DNA from: DASRDB01 sp035652815
GTDB taxonomy: Bacteria; Chloroflexota; Ktedonobacteria; Ktedonobacterales; Ktedonobacteraceae
NCBI GenBank assembly: GCA_035652815.1
Contig: DASRDB010000019.1
Coordinates: 248,001-312,000, forward strand
DNA: 64,000 nt
Direction: 5' to 3'
The stretch's first letter is position 1. Each line of letters begins with the position of its first letter. Below are positions 7,956-18,600 of this stretch, in pieces. A model generated the notes under the pieces. It had not been told where the DNA came from. It made no database searches and worked only from the letters and a program-made list of their open reading frames with translations. The position numbers were made by a program, and so were the translations under genes.

Positions 7956-9899
7956 ATGCCACGTTGCCCAAATCCGCGCTGTCGCACTGACTACCCGCCG
8001 GGTACTTTTGTATGCACCAACCCTTTCTGCCAGTGTCTTTTGCCCGATGCGGTGGTTGCCGGGCGTTATCGTATCGAGACGCTGATTGGCCTGGGTGGTA
8101 TGGGCGCGGTCTATCGCACCAGCGATACGTTTGAGATGCAGCAGGTGGCTTTGAAGGTCATCTCGACTGCTCATAAGAACGTAGACGAGGCAACGATAGT
8201 GGAGCGTTTTCGCCGCGAGGCACGCTACGCTCACCAGCTTTCACATAAAAACATCGTGCCGGTTCTCAACTTCGGTCAGGATGGCTCGCTGCTCTACCTT
8301 GTGATGCCCTTGATTACCGGCGGGACGTTAAAGTCCCTTTTAAAGGGCGAGCATCCTTTGCCGACCGCGTTGGCTCAACGCTATCTCGGCGAGCTGGCAG
8401 AGGCGATTGATGCTATTCACGCGCATCCGCAGCGCATCATTCATCGCGATATCAAGCCATCCAACCTGCTGATTAACCAGAACGATGGTCGCCTGATGAT
8501 TACCGACTTCGGCATTGCGCGCGCTATGCAGAAAGATCGTCCGCTTACGGCAGGCGGCTTTGCCCTCGGCACCGAGCATTATACTGCGCCCGAACAGGGA
8601 ATGGGCAATCCCGAACCGGCGAGCGATATTTATGCGATGGGGGTAGTGGCTTATCAGATGTTCACGGGACTGCTGCCGTTTCAGGCGATTGTGCGCAGTC
8701 ATTCGGCCATACTTCCAGCGCCGAGCGAACTGAATCCCCTGCTCAATTCCGCAGTCGATGCTGCAATCTTAAAGGCGATGGACCCGGAACCTGCCAATCG
8801 CTTCGCAAGCGGGAAAGAGTTTGCCGAGGCTGTAAATCTGGCCTTGCGTAGGGGCATGCCTGTCACCACCAACACACCGACCATGCTTGTCGCGGCGGGC
8901 AATGCCAATGTCATTGTGCGTACCATCATTCCCGAAAATCCCTGCGCGGCCTGTGGGCAGGAGAATCGCAGCAGTTCGCGTTTCTGTCGTCGCTGCGGCC
9001 ATCGCCTGGACGATACTTCGCCACTGGTGACAGATGTATGCCAGGTGGGATATGTCAGTGACACCGGGCGGCGTTATGTTGCTGAAGACAACGAGGATAT
9101 GCTGCTTATCATCCAGGGATTGTGCGCCAACCTCGCGCCACCACCTCGCCCGTTTGGCCTGTTCGCGGTAGCTGATGGATTGCGCGGCCCGCTTGGCAAA
9201 TCCGCCGGAGGTCACGAGGCCAGCCGCCTCGGAATAGAGACGGTGGCCGATGTAATGGTACCCTTGCTGGCAACGCCCCTGTCATCATCTTCCTCGTCCC
9301 TCTCACCTGGAGTCGGTTCATCGATTGCGCGTAGCTCAGCCGCCAAAAACTACCAGCCCGGTCCGCCGCCCGATGCTGTGCTTGAACAGTGGCTGCGCGA
9401 GGCAGTGCGGCGCGCTAACCTGGTAATTTACCATTGCAACGCCGACTACGAGACAACGATGGCGAGTACACTCACGCTCTCGCTCGTTTACAAACGGGTA
9501 TTGTATGTAGCGAGCGTAGGGGATAGCCGCGCCTACCATTTTAGCGCGAGTAAGGGGCTGAAGCGCATCACTATCGATCATACTCTGGGCGCAGGTCTGG
9601 TCGAGGCCAGTCTGTTCAAACCCGAGGAAATCTATACCAGTCCCAAAGGCAAGAAGCTCTATCGCTATCTTGGACAGTCCAGCCACGTGCAAGTCGATTT
9701 CTTTACTACTCCTGTAGAATTGAACGATCTCGTCCTGCTCTGTACCGATGGCCTCTGGCACATGCTGCGCGACGAACGTATCGAGGAGATTCTATCACAG
9801 GGCGGCGACCCACAAAAACTGGCTCGCACCCTCGTCGATGAAGCCAATCTGGCCGGTGGCGAGGGGAATGTGAGCGCCATTGTGATTGGTATTCAGTAA
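7956..9899 (+). CDS. Ser/Thr protein kinase fused to PP2C-type phosphatase
   Basis: 647 residues with four parts. Residues 1-30 form a small zinc-ribbon-like module (PRCPNPRCRTDYPPG ... CTNPFCQC). Residues about 35-300 are a Hanks-type kinase: glycine loop GLGGMGAVY, lysine in VALKVI, catalytic HRDIKPSN, DFGIAR, and APEQ. A second zinc ribbon (CAACGQENRSSSRFCRRCG) acts as hinge. Residues about 360-647 are a PP2C domain with DNEDMLL, FAVADGLRGP, VASVGDSRAY and LLCTDGLW metal-ligand motifs. No membrane segment is seen, so it is probably cytosolic. Kinase and its reversing phosphatase are usually separate genes; here both are in one chain. Good AAGGA site before the ATG. Confidence 0.93.
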   Translation: MPRCPNPRCRTDYPPGTFVCTNPFCQCLLPDAVVAGRYRIETLIGLGGMGAVYRTSDTFEMQQVALKVISTAHKNVDEATIVERFRREARYAHQLSHKNIVPVLNFGQDGSLLYLVMPLITGGTLKSLLKGEHPLPTALAQRYLGELAEAIDAIHAHPQRIIHRDIKPSNLLINQNDGRLMITDFGIARAMQKDRPLTAGGFALGTEHYTAPEQGMGNPEPASDIYAMGVVAYQMFTGLLPFQAIVRSHSAILPAPSELNPLLNSAVDAAILKAMDPEPANRFASGKEFAEAVNLALRRGMPVTTNTPTMLVAAGNANVIVRTIIPENPCAACGQENRSSSRFCRRCGHRLDDTSPLVTDVCQVGYVSDTGRRYVAEDNEDMLLIIQGLCANLAPPPRPFGLFAVADGLRGPLGKSAGGHEASRLGIETVADVMVPLLATPLSSSSSSLSPGVGSSIARSSAAKNYQPGPPPDAVLEQWLREAVRRANLVIYHCNADYETTMASTLTLSLVYKRVLYVASVGDSRAYHFSASKGLKRITIDHTLGAGLVEASLFKPEEIYTSPKGKKLYRYLGQSSHVQVDFFTTPVELNDLVLLCTDGLWHMLRDERIEEILSQGGDPQKLARTLVDEANLAGGEGNVSAIVIGIQ

Positions 9900-9943
9900 A
9901 GGTCACACACGTTTGACCAGAAGTGGAAGGCGCAAACAAACCG

Positions 9944-10030
9944 GAACTATAGGGACGCGCTTGATCGCGTCCTGCCTGATCAGCGCAAACCACAGGCGGC
10001 AGGACGCGATCAAGCGCGTCCCTATAGTTC
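9944..10030. repeat. Long palindrome, copy B of the dispersed family
   Basis: Perfect 33-nt arms (9944-9976 and 9998-10030) flank a 21-nt loop; the core is TAGGGACGCGCTTGATCGCG. It fills the tail-to-tail gap between the kinase-phosphatase gene and the DUF4352 gene. Confidence 0.87.
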
Positions 10031-10038
10031 TAAATCCT

Positions 10039-10947
10039 TTAGATGTTAATATTCCAGGTTGCGGTTGCTCCGTTGTTAAACGGGTCTGAAAGGAAGGTAA
10101 ACGTGTACTGGTGCATTGATTGGGGAACTTCATAAACAAGCTGGCCACGAATTATGCCACCCGGCTGCAGACTGGTTTGATCGGGCGGAGAACCAATATC
10201 GGTAAATGTTTCTTGATATTTCTGTCCCGTAGAATCTTGCAACTCAAAGTTGAGCAAGCTCGAAACATCCTGCGATGTGGAAGAAGTATTCTTCACAGAA
10301 ACATCGATCACCAGGTAAGTGTTGCCAGATTTTGGATGGTAGATATCATCTCCTGTGCTGCTTTTGGCGCTATTGACGGTGACGGTGTAGCTGCCCACTG
10401 TCAGCGGCTGACCGATTTGTCCGGTGCCGTTGCTTGTGGTAGTTGGTGGAGTGCTTGATACAGTAGTAGGTGTTGTGGTATCGATGGTTGGCGTTGTCCC
10501 AGGTGTTGTGGCTGCGCCCGTCGTGGGTGTCGAATTGGTATTTGTTGTCGATGAGTGTTGAGAGGCCAGGACGGCAGCAAAAATGCCAATCACGACCACA
10601 CAGACCAGGACGGCTGCCGCGATGATAAGTGCTTTTGAATTTGGTTTGCGCGGTCCGCCTGACTGCGTTGGAGGAACATAATTGGGCCACTGCTGGCCGG
10701 ACTGAGTATAATTTGGTGAAGATGGCGGCGTTCCAGTGTAGGGAGGCTGACCATATCCCGTTGATGGATATGGTGGCGGTGGAGTTGGTGGATAGTATCC
10801 ACCGGGTGGGGGAGGCGGTGGAACATATGATGGTTGTCCTGTTACAGGTGGATAACCTGGTGACCCTGGCGGCTGCTGAGGATAATATGGCGTCTGATTT
10901 GACATCTCTGTCTGCTGATTGGCTGATGGATCAGGCGGCTGGTACAT
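10039..10947 (-). CDS. Membrane-anchored DUF4352-type protein with Pro-rich N-terminus
   Basis: 302 residues. Residues 1-105 are a low-complexity Pro/Tyr/Gly-rich cytoplasmic tail (repeated PPPP, GYP, PPYP units). One membrane segment follows (ALIIAAAVLVCVVVIGIFAAVL), then a Thr/Ser/Pro linker (about 132-180), then an Ig-like domain matching DUF4352 (TVGSYTVTVNSAKSS ... YLVIDVSVKNTSS ... LQPGGIIRGQLVYEVP). DUF4352 domains are usually extracytoplasmic and of unknown role. Orientation N-in/C-out is inferred. The gene is monocistronic and ends against a long palindrome. Confidence 0.8.
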   Translation of the reverse strand: MYQPPDPSANQQTEMSNQTPYYPQQPPGSPGYPPVTGQPSYVPPPPPPGGYYPPTPPPPYPSTGYGQPPYTGTPPSSPNYTQSGQQWPNYVPPTQSGGPRKPNSKALIIAAAVLVCVVVIGIFAAVLASQHSSTTNTNSTPTTGAATTPGTTPTIDTTTPTTVSSTPPTTTSNGTGQIGQPLTVGSYTVTVNSAKSSTGDDIYHPKSGNTYLVIDVSVKNTSSTSQDVSSLLNFELQDSTGQKYQETFTDIGSPPDQTSLQPGGIIRGQLVYEVPQSMHQYTFTFLSDPFNNGATATWNINI

Positions 10948-11052
10948 AGTTTTTTCACCCTCTTCATTGTGATATTTGGCATAATATCGCTTCGGTTGCT
11001 AAGTATATAGATATCAATCTCTACCGTCAATATATGATATATTGGTACTATG

Positions 11053-13182
11053 TCACCCTGCTACCGCGAGCCAGGCGCGCAGTAATTCCGCCACACTCCA
11101 GGCCTGGGCAAAACATCCAGCGGGGGTATAAGGCGGCTCAGGCTCTGCTACCTCGCAGATCGAGCCGACGCAATCATCCCAGAGGTGACGAACCAGGGGT
11201 TGCAAGAGCGGCAGTAAGGCCAGGCAATCGTTGTGGAGACGCAGGTGAACATCGACATAGGCTCCTATCAGCCAGGGCCAGACGGTTCCCTGGTGATATG
11301 CGCTGTCGCGTTCCTGGCGATTGCCGTTAAAGTGGCTGTGATAGTTGGGGTCCTGTGGGCTGAGCGTGCGGAGGCCCATCGGAGTCAGTAAGTGTTCTGT
11401 CACTTGCTCAAGGATGCTGCGTGTCTGTTCCTCTGTAAGTAAGTGAGAAGTGAGCGAGGCGGCAAATAACTGGTTTGGACGCAATGAGGAATCGTTTTGT
11501 CCGGCCACGCCATCCACATCTATGACATCGTAGAGATAGCCGCCCTCTTCATACCAGTAGCGGCGCGCAAAATTTTCAAGCACCTGCATGCGTAGCTGGG
11601 CGTATTCAAGCGCGTCGTAAGAAAGGCGCTTTGCCCAGTTTTCCATGCAGGTAAGTGCGTGATACCAGAGCGCGTTCACTTCCACAGGCTTGCCCTGGCG
11701 CGGCGTTACCACCCAATCATCGACTTTGGCATCCATCCAGGTGAGCTGTAGACCCGGCGCGCCCTCTTGCAGCAGGCCATCCTGCGGGTCTACACAAATG
11801 CCGTAGAGCGTGCCGCGCATATACCATTGAATGCTCTCGCTCAATAGCGGGTACAATTCTTTCACTAGCGACCAGTCGCCTGTCGTGCTGGTGTAGCTGT
11901 TAAGGGCATGGAACATCCAGAGCGTGGCATCCGCAGTATTATATTCGGGGGCTTCTCCATGATCTGGAAAGCGGTTGGGTATCAGTCCCTGGTGCATATA
12001 GGAAGCAAAGGCCTTGAGCAACCCTCGCGCCTCGCTATATCTGCCTGTACAGAGCAGCAGGCCGGGCAGCGAGATCATGCTATCACGGCCCCAGTCCGTA
12101 AACCAGGGATAACCTGCGATGACGGTTTTGCGGTCGGGCGCAAGCTTGAGTGTATCGATATGGTCAGCTTCTGGCCGCACAACAATGAACTGATCGGCGG
12201 CGATTGCCAGGCGCGCAAATACCGGGTCTTTTTTTGCAAGGTGAACTGTCGAGCGGTCTGCAATGTTGAGCAGTTGCCGTGTGCGCCGCTGGTGGCGCTG
12301 GTATGCCTGTTGGGCTGCTTCCTCGTGTTTTTCACTACCAAACTCAGCCAGAATCTGTTCCTCTGCGCTAATAACCAGCGTCACCGGGACGAGGGGCTTT
12401 AAGTGCAGGTGAAAAATGCCGGGCTGGTAGACATCTTCACTTTCGGGCAATCCCCGCTCGCGGTCCCGGCGGTGCAACACATGCCAGTACCAGTATCCGG
12501 TAGGGCTATAACTTGCCGTCGTTCCGGCAATCAACCAGCAATTATGCGCCTGCTCGTTGGCTCGCACTCGACATTTGTTGCCCAGATTTTCAACTGTGAA
12601 ATGCCAGTCACCTGAACCCTGTGTTGTGCTGTGATGATCGCGGTAAAGGCAGAAAGGATAGAGGTTCAGGGCGGCAGCTTCGATTTCTTGTTCGCTGTCG
12701 AGCGGGCGCAATTCATAGCGGACATAGGTCGTATTTTGAGCGTACTCCATCCAGACGCGCTTTTCTAACAATACATCAGCTTTCAGGCGGTAGGTGAAGC
12801 AGGCGATATCTCCTTTGAGCGAGAAGCTATCCAGCAACTTGTATCCCTGCGGCTCGATAGTGCCATCCTGATATTCGTTTGTTCCCAGTTTGTAGTGTTC
12901 TGTGTGGCCGGGTTCTGAAGAAAGCTCGACTTCTTCGTCAATCTTCGTCACCATTACAAAGCGCTCGACGGGCGGGCGTATGGCTGCGACCAGCAGGCCA
13001 TGATAGCTGCGTGTGGTGGCTCCAATGATGGTGCCACAGGCATAACCGCCCAGCCCGTTCGTCACGAGCCATTCATGATTCAATCCCTGTTCGATGGAGG
13101 TACAGATATCGTGTCCGAGATAGAGATTCCAGGCATTATTCGGAGCCAGTTCTTCCTGGTAGTCGTTCGCGTCGTTGCTCAT
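11053..13182 (-). CDS. Glycogen debranching enzyme / amylo-alpha-1,6-glucosidase (GH133-like)
   Basis: 709 residues. The N-terminal domain (about 1-300) has the family opening EWLVTNGLGGYACGTIIGATTRSYHGLL. The C-terminal (alpha/alpha)6-barrel shows AGYPWFTDWGRDSMISLPGL, LLQEGAPGLQLTWMDAK and the end motif QGTVWPWLIGAYVD. These match bacterial and archaeal debranching enzymes that hydrolyse alpha-1,6 branch stubs of glycogen. No other glycogen genes adjoin it. The upstream aminotransferase ends 44 bp before its start on the same strand, so the two may share a transcript without an obvious metabolic link. Confidence 0.92.
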   Translation of the reverse strand: MSNDANDYQEELAPNNAWNLYLGHDICTSIEQGLNHEWLVTNGLGGYACGTIIGATTRSYHGLLVAAIRPPVERFVMVTKIDEEVELSSEPGHTEHYKLGTNEYQDGTIEPQGYKLLDSFSLKGDIACFTYRLKADVLLEKRVWMEYAQNTTYVRYELRPLDSEQEIEAAALNLYPFCLYRDHHSTTQGSGDWHFTVENLGNKCRVRANEQAHNCWLIAGTTASYSPTGYWYWHVLHRRDRERGLPESEDVYQPGIFHLHLKPLVPVTLVISAEEQILAEFGSEKHEEAAQQAYQRHQRRTRQLLNIADRSTVHLAKKDPVFARLAIAADQFIVVRPEADHIDTLKLAPDRKTVIAGYPWFTDWGRDSMISLPGLLLCTGRYSEARGLLKAFASYMHQGLIPNRFPDHGEAPEYNTADATLWMFHALNSYTSTTGDWSLVKELYPLLSESIQWYMRGTLYGICVDPQDGLLQEGAPGLQLTWMDAKVDDWVVTPRQGKPVEVNALWYHALTCMENWAKRLSYDALEYAQLRMQVLENFARRYWYEEGGYLYDVIDVDGVAGQNDSSLRPNQLFAASLTSHLLTEEQTRSILEQVTEHLLTPMGLRTLSPQDPNYHSHFNGNRQERDSAYHQGTVWPWLIGAYVDVHLRLHNDCLALLPLLQPLVRHLWDDCVGSICEVAEPEPPYTPAGCFAQAWSVAELLRAWLAVAG

Positions 13183-13226
13183 ACGATTGCTCCAAGATGG
13201 AATCGATATGTCGTTGGGCGTAAATG

Positions 13227-14390
13227 CTAGAGTAAGACTTCGCGCATGCGATGTATGGCCGTCTCGATGCGCTCTTCAGGCGCAGTCATCGAGATACGCA
13301 CGTACCCCTCGCCCATCTCACCAAAGTTTGTGCCGGGAGTGAGGAAGACGCCGGTTTTATCAAACAGCCAGTTAGCGAACTCCCGCGAAGTGTAGCCCGG
13401 TGGAATCGCTGCCCAGACATACAGTCCGGCTCGCGTCTTTTCTGTCCGCATACCGATTTCGTTGCATCCATCTACCAACAGATCGCGGCGGCGCTGGTAA
13501 ATGGCGTTGCGCTGCTCGAGCCAGGACTGGGGAAGTTGCAGGGCTTCAATCGCGGCATACTGGATGGGACGGAACATGCCGCTATCGATATTGCTTTTCA
13601 GGCTGCCCACCGCGCGTACCAGTTCCTGATTGCCGACCAGCATGCCAACGCGGAACCCCGCCATATTGTACGTTTTGCTCATCGAGTGCAGTTCAACCGC
13701 AACCTCGCTGGCTCCTGGAATTTGCAGGATGCTGATAGGACGGAAATCGTCGAAATAGACCTCGGCATAGGCCATGTCATGAATAATCACCAGCTTGTGT
13801 TTCCGGGCGAACTCGACAGCATGCTCAAAGAAAGCTTTATTTGCGCAGGCTGCCGTCGGATTGTTGGGATAGTTCAACCAGAGCAGGCGCGCCTTTGCCA
13901 GCACATCCTGCGTAATGCTTTCCAGATCAGGCAGGAAGCCATGCTCGGCTTTTAATGGCAGGAAATAAGGAATGGCTCCCACGCTGGTGCTGGCCGTGAC
14001 ATAGACGGGATAATACGGGTCGGGTATCAGTGAAATATCTCCGGCATTGAGTACCGCTGCTGCGGCGTAGACCAGCCCTTCTTTTGATCCGAGCAGGGGC
14101 AGCATATCCTGTTCTGGGGTCAGTTGCACACCGAAGCGGCGCTCAAACCAGGCGGCGAAAGCGGTATGCAGGGCGCGCATGCCGAAATATTCGGGATAGC
14201 GATGGTTCTCGGGGTTTTCCAGGGCCGCGCAGAGACGATCCAGCACAGGTTTGGGCGCGGGCAAATCCGGGTCACCCATCGACAGGCTGATGACATCCAC
14301 CCCTGCCGCTTTGCGCTCGGCGATTTTCTTCTTCGCGTCGGCAAAATGGTAGGGCGGCAAATTGCGAATCAGGTTGGAGAGCTGAACCAT
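13227..14390 (-). CDS. Class I/II aminotransferase, LL-diaminopimelate aminotransferase-like
   Basis: 387 residues, PLP fold-type I. Motifs: SLSMGDPDLPAPKPVLD near the N-terminus, YPNNPTAA, DMAYAEVYFD, the PLP-lysine segment SMSKTYNMAGFRVGMLVGN, and the C-terminal arginine in GEGYVRISMT. The overall pattern fits the DapL-like/aspartate-type subgroup (LL-diaminopimelate aminotransferase or alanine-type enzymes); assignment beyond aminotransferase is uncertain. First gene of a likely two-gene unit with the debranching enzyme. Confidence 0.85.
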   Translation of the reverse strand: MVQLSNLIRNLPPYHFADAKKKIAERKAAGVDVISLSMGDPDLPAPKPVLDRLCAALENPENHRYPEYFGMRALHTAFAAWFERRFGVQLTPEQDMLPLLGSKEGLVYAAAAVLNAGDISLIPDPYYPVYVTASTSVGAIPYFLPLKAEHGFLPDLESITQDVLAKARLLWLNYPNNPTAACANKAFFEHAVEFARKHKLVIIHDMAYAEVYFDDFRPISILQIPGASEVAVELHSMSKTYNMAGFRVGMLVGNQELVRAVGSLKSNIDSGMFRPIQYAAIEALQLPQSWLEQRNAIYQRRRDLLVDGCNEIGMRTEKTRAGLYVWAAIPPGYTSREFANWLFDKTGVFLTPGTNFGEMGEGYVRISMTAPEERIETAIHRMREVLL

Positions 14391-14492
14391 AAAACTCCTT
14401 ATGGGATGTATTTAGCGATCATGTATTTTTTGGAAAAGAGGATGGTTCCCATTGGTAGCCATTATATAACATAGTCAGAGGCGAAGGCATGC

Positions 14493-14498
14493 TATAAT
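14493..14498 (+). promoter_or_regulatory. -10 box of the WD40 gene, leaderless arrangement
   Basis: A consensus TATAAT ends 7 nt before the ATG at 14506, placing the expected transcription start at or within a base of the start codon. No SD is present. This fits a leaderless mRNA. Confidence 0.55.
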
Positions 14499-14505
14499 CA
14501 TCACT

Positions 14506-15690
14506 ATGAGCGAATCCGAGTACCGCAATTCAGAACCAGATGATTTTGAAGTTGAGATTTCCGACCTGCCCGAGAGCGAAGATGGGGCTGGCCGCAAATC
14601 ATCATGGATTTCGCGCAAAGTTCTCCAGTGGCAACGCTCTCTTTCACGTCGCTCCTGGCGTCGGGCTGTCACCATTGTCACTCCTGTGCTGGTGACAATG
14701 GCTGCGCTGATAATTGTAAGCAGTATTTACAGTGGAATATCAACCGCTCCCGGCAGACCTACCTTAGTTACTCCAACAACGAATAATACCAGATATTTTG
14801 ACCGTCGTACTTTTCGCGCTCACCCTAATAGCATCTATACAGGTCATCAAGATTTTGTTACCTCGTTAGACTGGTCGCCAGATGATACGCGGCTAGCATC
14901 GGGGAGTCGCGATGGAACAGTCCGCATCTGGGATATTCGCGCGGGGAAAACGACGCTTATTTACCGGGGACATCGCAACGAAGTACGTACCGTAGCATGG
15001 TCGCCGAACGGGAAAATGGTTGCTTCTGCTGGCAGAGATGGTACAGTGCAGGTCTGGAATGCGCAGACTGGCCAGCGTCTCTTTGTCTATGATGATAACT
15101 ACAAGCCCATCTATAGCGTGAGCTGGTCGCCGGATGGGACGCGCCTTGCCTTTGGCGAGGATGATGGCACAGTGCAGGTCTGGAATGTTATTTTACACCA
15201 GCATTTGTTGACCTATCATGGGCATAGCGTGACGGTGTTAGCCGTTGCATGGTCGCCAGACGGGACGCGCCTTGCTTCTGGTGGCATCGACCGCACAGTA
15301 CGGGTCTGGGATGCCAGAACAGGCATGACGCTCCTTGTTTACTTTGGGCATTCGGACCTGGTCTATGCTATCGCGTGGTCGCCGGACGGGACGCGCCTTG
15401 CCTCTTCCAGTTTTGATACATCAGTACAGGTCTGGGATGCCAGGACAGGCAAGACGCAACTGGTCTACCAGGGACACACTGAGCAGGTGTACAATATTGC
15501 CTGGTCGCCGGATGGAACCCAGATTGTCTCGGGCAGCGAAGATGGCACAGCCCAGGTTTGGGATGCCTTCACGGGACGCCGCCTTTTGACGTTTCTGAGC
15601 CAATCCATCGCAGTGGCCTGGTCGCCCGATGAAACGCTCATTGCTACAGGTGGCGCGGACAACATGGTGAAGATCTGGTGGGTTGGCTAG
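14506..15690 (+). CDS. Membrane-anchored WD40-repeat protein
   Basis: 394 residues. An acidic then basic cytoplasmic N-terminus is followed by one membrane segment (AVTIVTPVLVTMAALIIVSSI, about residues 55-77). The rest is a WD40 propeller of seven blades, each with a near-identical core VAWSPDGTRLASG and a closing V[QR][VI]WD/N. The blades lie outside the membrane if N-in (inference). Such proteins act as scaffolds; no catalytic domain is attached. The ATG is preceded by TATAAT rather than an SD. Stop codon lies 5 bp from that of polA on the other strand. The highly similar blades suggest recent internal duplication. Confidence 0.88.
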   Translation: MSESEYRNSEPDDFEVEISDLPESEDGAGRKSSWISRKVLQWQRSLSRRSWRRAVTIVTPVLVTMAALIIVSSIYSGISTAPGRPTLVTPTTNNTRYFDRRTFRAHPNSIYTGHQDFVTSLDWSPDDTRLASGSRDGTVRIWDIRAGKTTLIYRGHRNEVRTVAWSPNGKMVASAGRDGTVQVWNAQTGQRLFVYDDNYKPIYSVSWSPDGTRLAFGEDDGTVQVWNVILHQHLLTYHGHSVTVLAVAWSPDGTRLASGGIDRTVRVWDARTGMTLLVYFGHSDLVYAIAWSPDGTRLASSSFDTSVQVWDARTGKTQLVYQGHTEQVYNIAWSPDGTQIVSGSEDGTAQVWDAFTGRRLLTFLSQSIAVAWSPDETLIATGGADNMVKIWWVG

Positions 15691-15695
15691 GCAAT

Positions 15696-18600
15696 CTACA
15701 CCATTGTCTCCGCCTCGTACCAGTTTTTGCCGACCTTCATCTCGACTTTGATCGGCACATCCAGCTTCGCCACCTGTTCCATCTCGCGTTTGACCAGGTA
15801 ACGCGCCTTATCCAGTTCCTCGACCGGAACCTCGAAGACCAGTTCGTCATGCACCTGCAAAATCATGCGCGTTTTCATCTGTTTCTGCTCGATCTGGTGC
15901 TGAATGCGAACCATCGCAATCTTAATCAGGTCGGCATTGGTTCCCTGAATAGGCATGTTGATAGCCTCACGCTCAAGCGCCTGTCGCTCATTATGTGGGG
16001 CGGAATGCATATTGGGGAAGAAACGCTTGCGCCCATACAGGGTGTTGACATATCCCTGCCTATAGGCCTGCCCCAACGTGCTATCCACGTATTGCTTGAT
16101 TTTCGGGAAAGTCTCGTGGTAGCGTTTGATGAACTCTGCCGCCTCGCTGTTGCTCATGCCGGTAATCTGCGCCAGTCCAAAGGCCGATTGTCCGTACAAT
16201 ACGGCATACACCACCGTTTTCGCCAGCCGCCGCTGGTCTTTTGTCACCTCAGGGGGCGGAACATTAAAGAGCGAAGAGGCTGTGATGGTGTGAATATCTT
16301 CATCCTTATTGAATGCCTCGACCAGGCGCGGCTCGTGCGTGATATGGGACAGTATGCGCAACTCGAATTGCGAGTAGTCGGCGGTCAACAGCACATAGCT
16401 GGGGTCGGCAATGAAGGCGCGGCGAATCTGTCTGCCGATCTCGGTGCGTACCGGAATGTTTTGCAGGTTGGGATTGCTTGATGAAAGCCTTCCACTTGAG
16501 GCCGTCGTCTGGCTGAAGGTTGTATGCACGCGCCCCGTAACAGGGTCCATGAGGGCCAGCAGTCCATCGATATAGGTAGATTTGAGCTTGGCCAGTTGGC
16601 GATATTCAAGCAAGTAATCGATGACCGGGTGTCTTCCGCGTAGCCCTTCGATGACATCGGCGCTCACCGAGTAGCCAGTTTTGTTTTTCTTCCCGGCAGG
16701 CAACTTGAGTTCGTTGAACAGGATTTCGCCCAGTTGCCGAGTGGAATTGATGTTGAACTGATGCCCGACGCTGGCGTAAATCTCCTGTTCGAGTGTCTGA
16801 ATTTGCTCGCTCAAACGCACATCTAATTCGCGCAGGAAATCGCCATCAAGCGCCACACCATAGAGTTCCATCTGCATCAGAACCGGAAGCAGGGGCAGTT
16901 CGATACGATAATACAGGTCGAGCAGGCCATGACGACGCAAATCCTCGCGCACCGGCTCAACCAGCCGCAGCGTCATATCGGCATCGGCTCCCGCGTAATC
17001 CGCCGCCAGTCGCACCGGCACCTGCGCCATACTGATCATTTTGCTGCCTGTACCGATCAACTCGGAGATAGGCGTCATCTGGATGCCGAGTCTGAGCAGC
17101 GCCTGTTCCTTCAAACCCAGCCCGCGCCTGCCTGGATCAACCAGGTATGCCCCGAGCATAGTATCGAAGGCCAGCCCTTTCATAGCAACGCCCGAGCGCA
17201 ATAACAGCAGCATGTCGTACTTGGCGTTGTGCATGTACTTTTGAATGCGCTCGTCCTCAAGCACCGGCCCCAGCTTCTCCTTTACCTGCTGCCAGGAAAG
17301 CTGCGGCCCTGCCTTTTGCCCATCTACGGTATCGATGTGTCCGACCGGAATGTAGTAGGCTTCGCCAGGGGCCATCGAGCAGGAAATGCCGACCAGTTCC
17401 GCGTGCCAGGGGTCTTCCGAGGTTGATTCAGTGTCCAGGGCGAATGCACCAGCGTCACGCAGGCTTTTGACGAGTATCCGCAATGCCTCTTCCGTATTCA
17501 CGATAAGCGTATTGGTCTTATGTGCGTCTTTTTCTTCCAGGAAGAGCATATTGATTTCGTCCTGCTGCCTGCTCTGCGTGGGCGAGGGCAGGCGTAGCTT
17601 GCGCACTTCTTCCTTGACCGGCCCTAAATCGCCAAAAAGGCTCGGCTGGCTGATTTCATCTTCCTGGCTCCCGGCTTCAATCACCCCTACTGCTGTTTGC
17701 CGCTCTTCGGTCTGAAGAGCGGCACTCTGTGTGGCAGGCATGCTGACCGAGGAAATGCCGGGTGGTGGCGGCGGGGCGATAATTGGAACGATACCAACCG
17801 GCGGCGTTTCGAGCAGTTCTTCGTCTTGCGGTGGGGGCGGTTCTGGTTTTTTCTTGCTCGGTGGCGTGGTTTCCTTCGTCGGCTCCTCGCCATCTTCTTT
17901 AGGAAGGCGATCAACCAGGGAGAGAAATTCCAGGTCGCGGAAGAGGGCGATAATTTGCTGGCGGTTGAGTTGGCCTGCCTTTGTCTTTTCCAGGTCAAGC
18001 TGCACAGGGACATTACAGACAATTGTTGCCAGGTGCTTGCTTTGCAGCGCGATGTCTTCCTTGCCGCGTAGCAAGCGCTGATCCCTCGGACTCAATTCGT
18101 CGAGATGTTCGAGGATGCCTTCTATACTGCCGTATCGCGCGAGCAGCTTTGTCGCGGTTTTCTCGCCGACACCCGGAACACCGGGAATATTATCAGATTT
18201 GTCTCCAACCAGTCCCTTGAAATCGGGCAGCTTTTCGGGCGGCAGACCATAGCGCGCCTCAACCTGAGCAAGTCCGTATTTGCTCGTTTCGGTAATGCCC
18301 TGGCGAGCCAGTATAACGCTGACATGATCGTCAATAAGCTGGAACGTATCAGTATCGCCAGTCAAAATGAGCGAATTTAGCCCCATTGTGGTGGCCTGTT
18401 GCGTCAGAGCGCCGATCACATCGTCGGCCTCGAAGCCGTCCTTCTCATATATAGGAATACCAAAGGCTTCGACGATCTCGCGAATACGCCCAAACTGCGG
18501 GCGCATGTTGTCCGGCAACGTTGGACGATGCGCTTTGTACTCAGGAAATTCGATGTGCCGGAAGGTGGGGGCTGAGCGATCAAAGGCGACCGCGATATAA

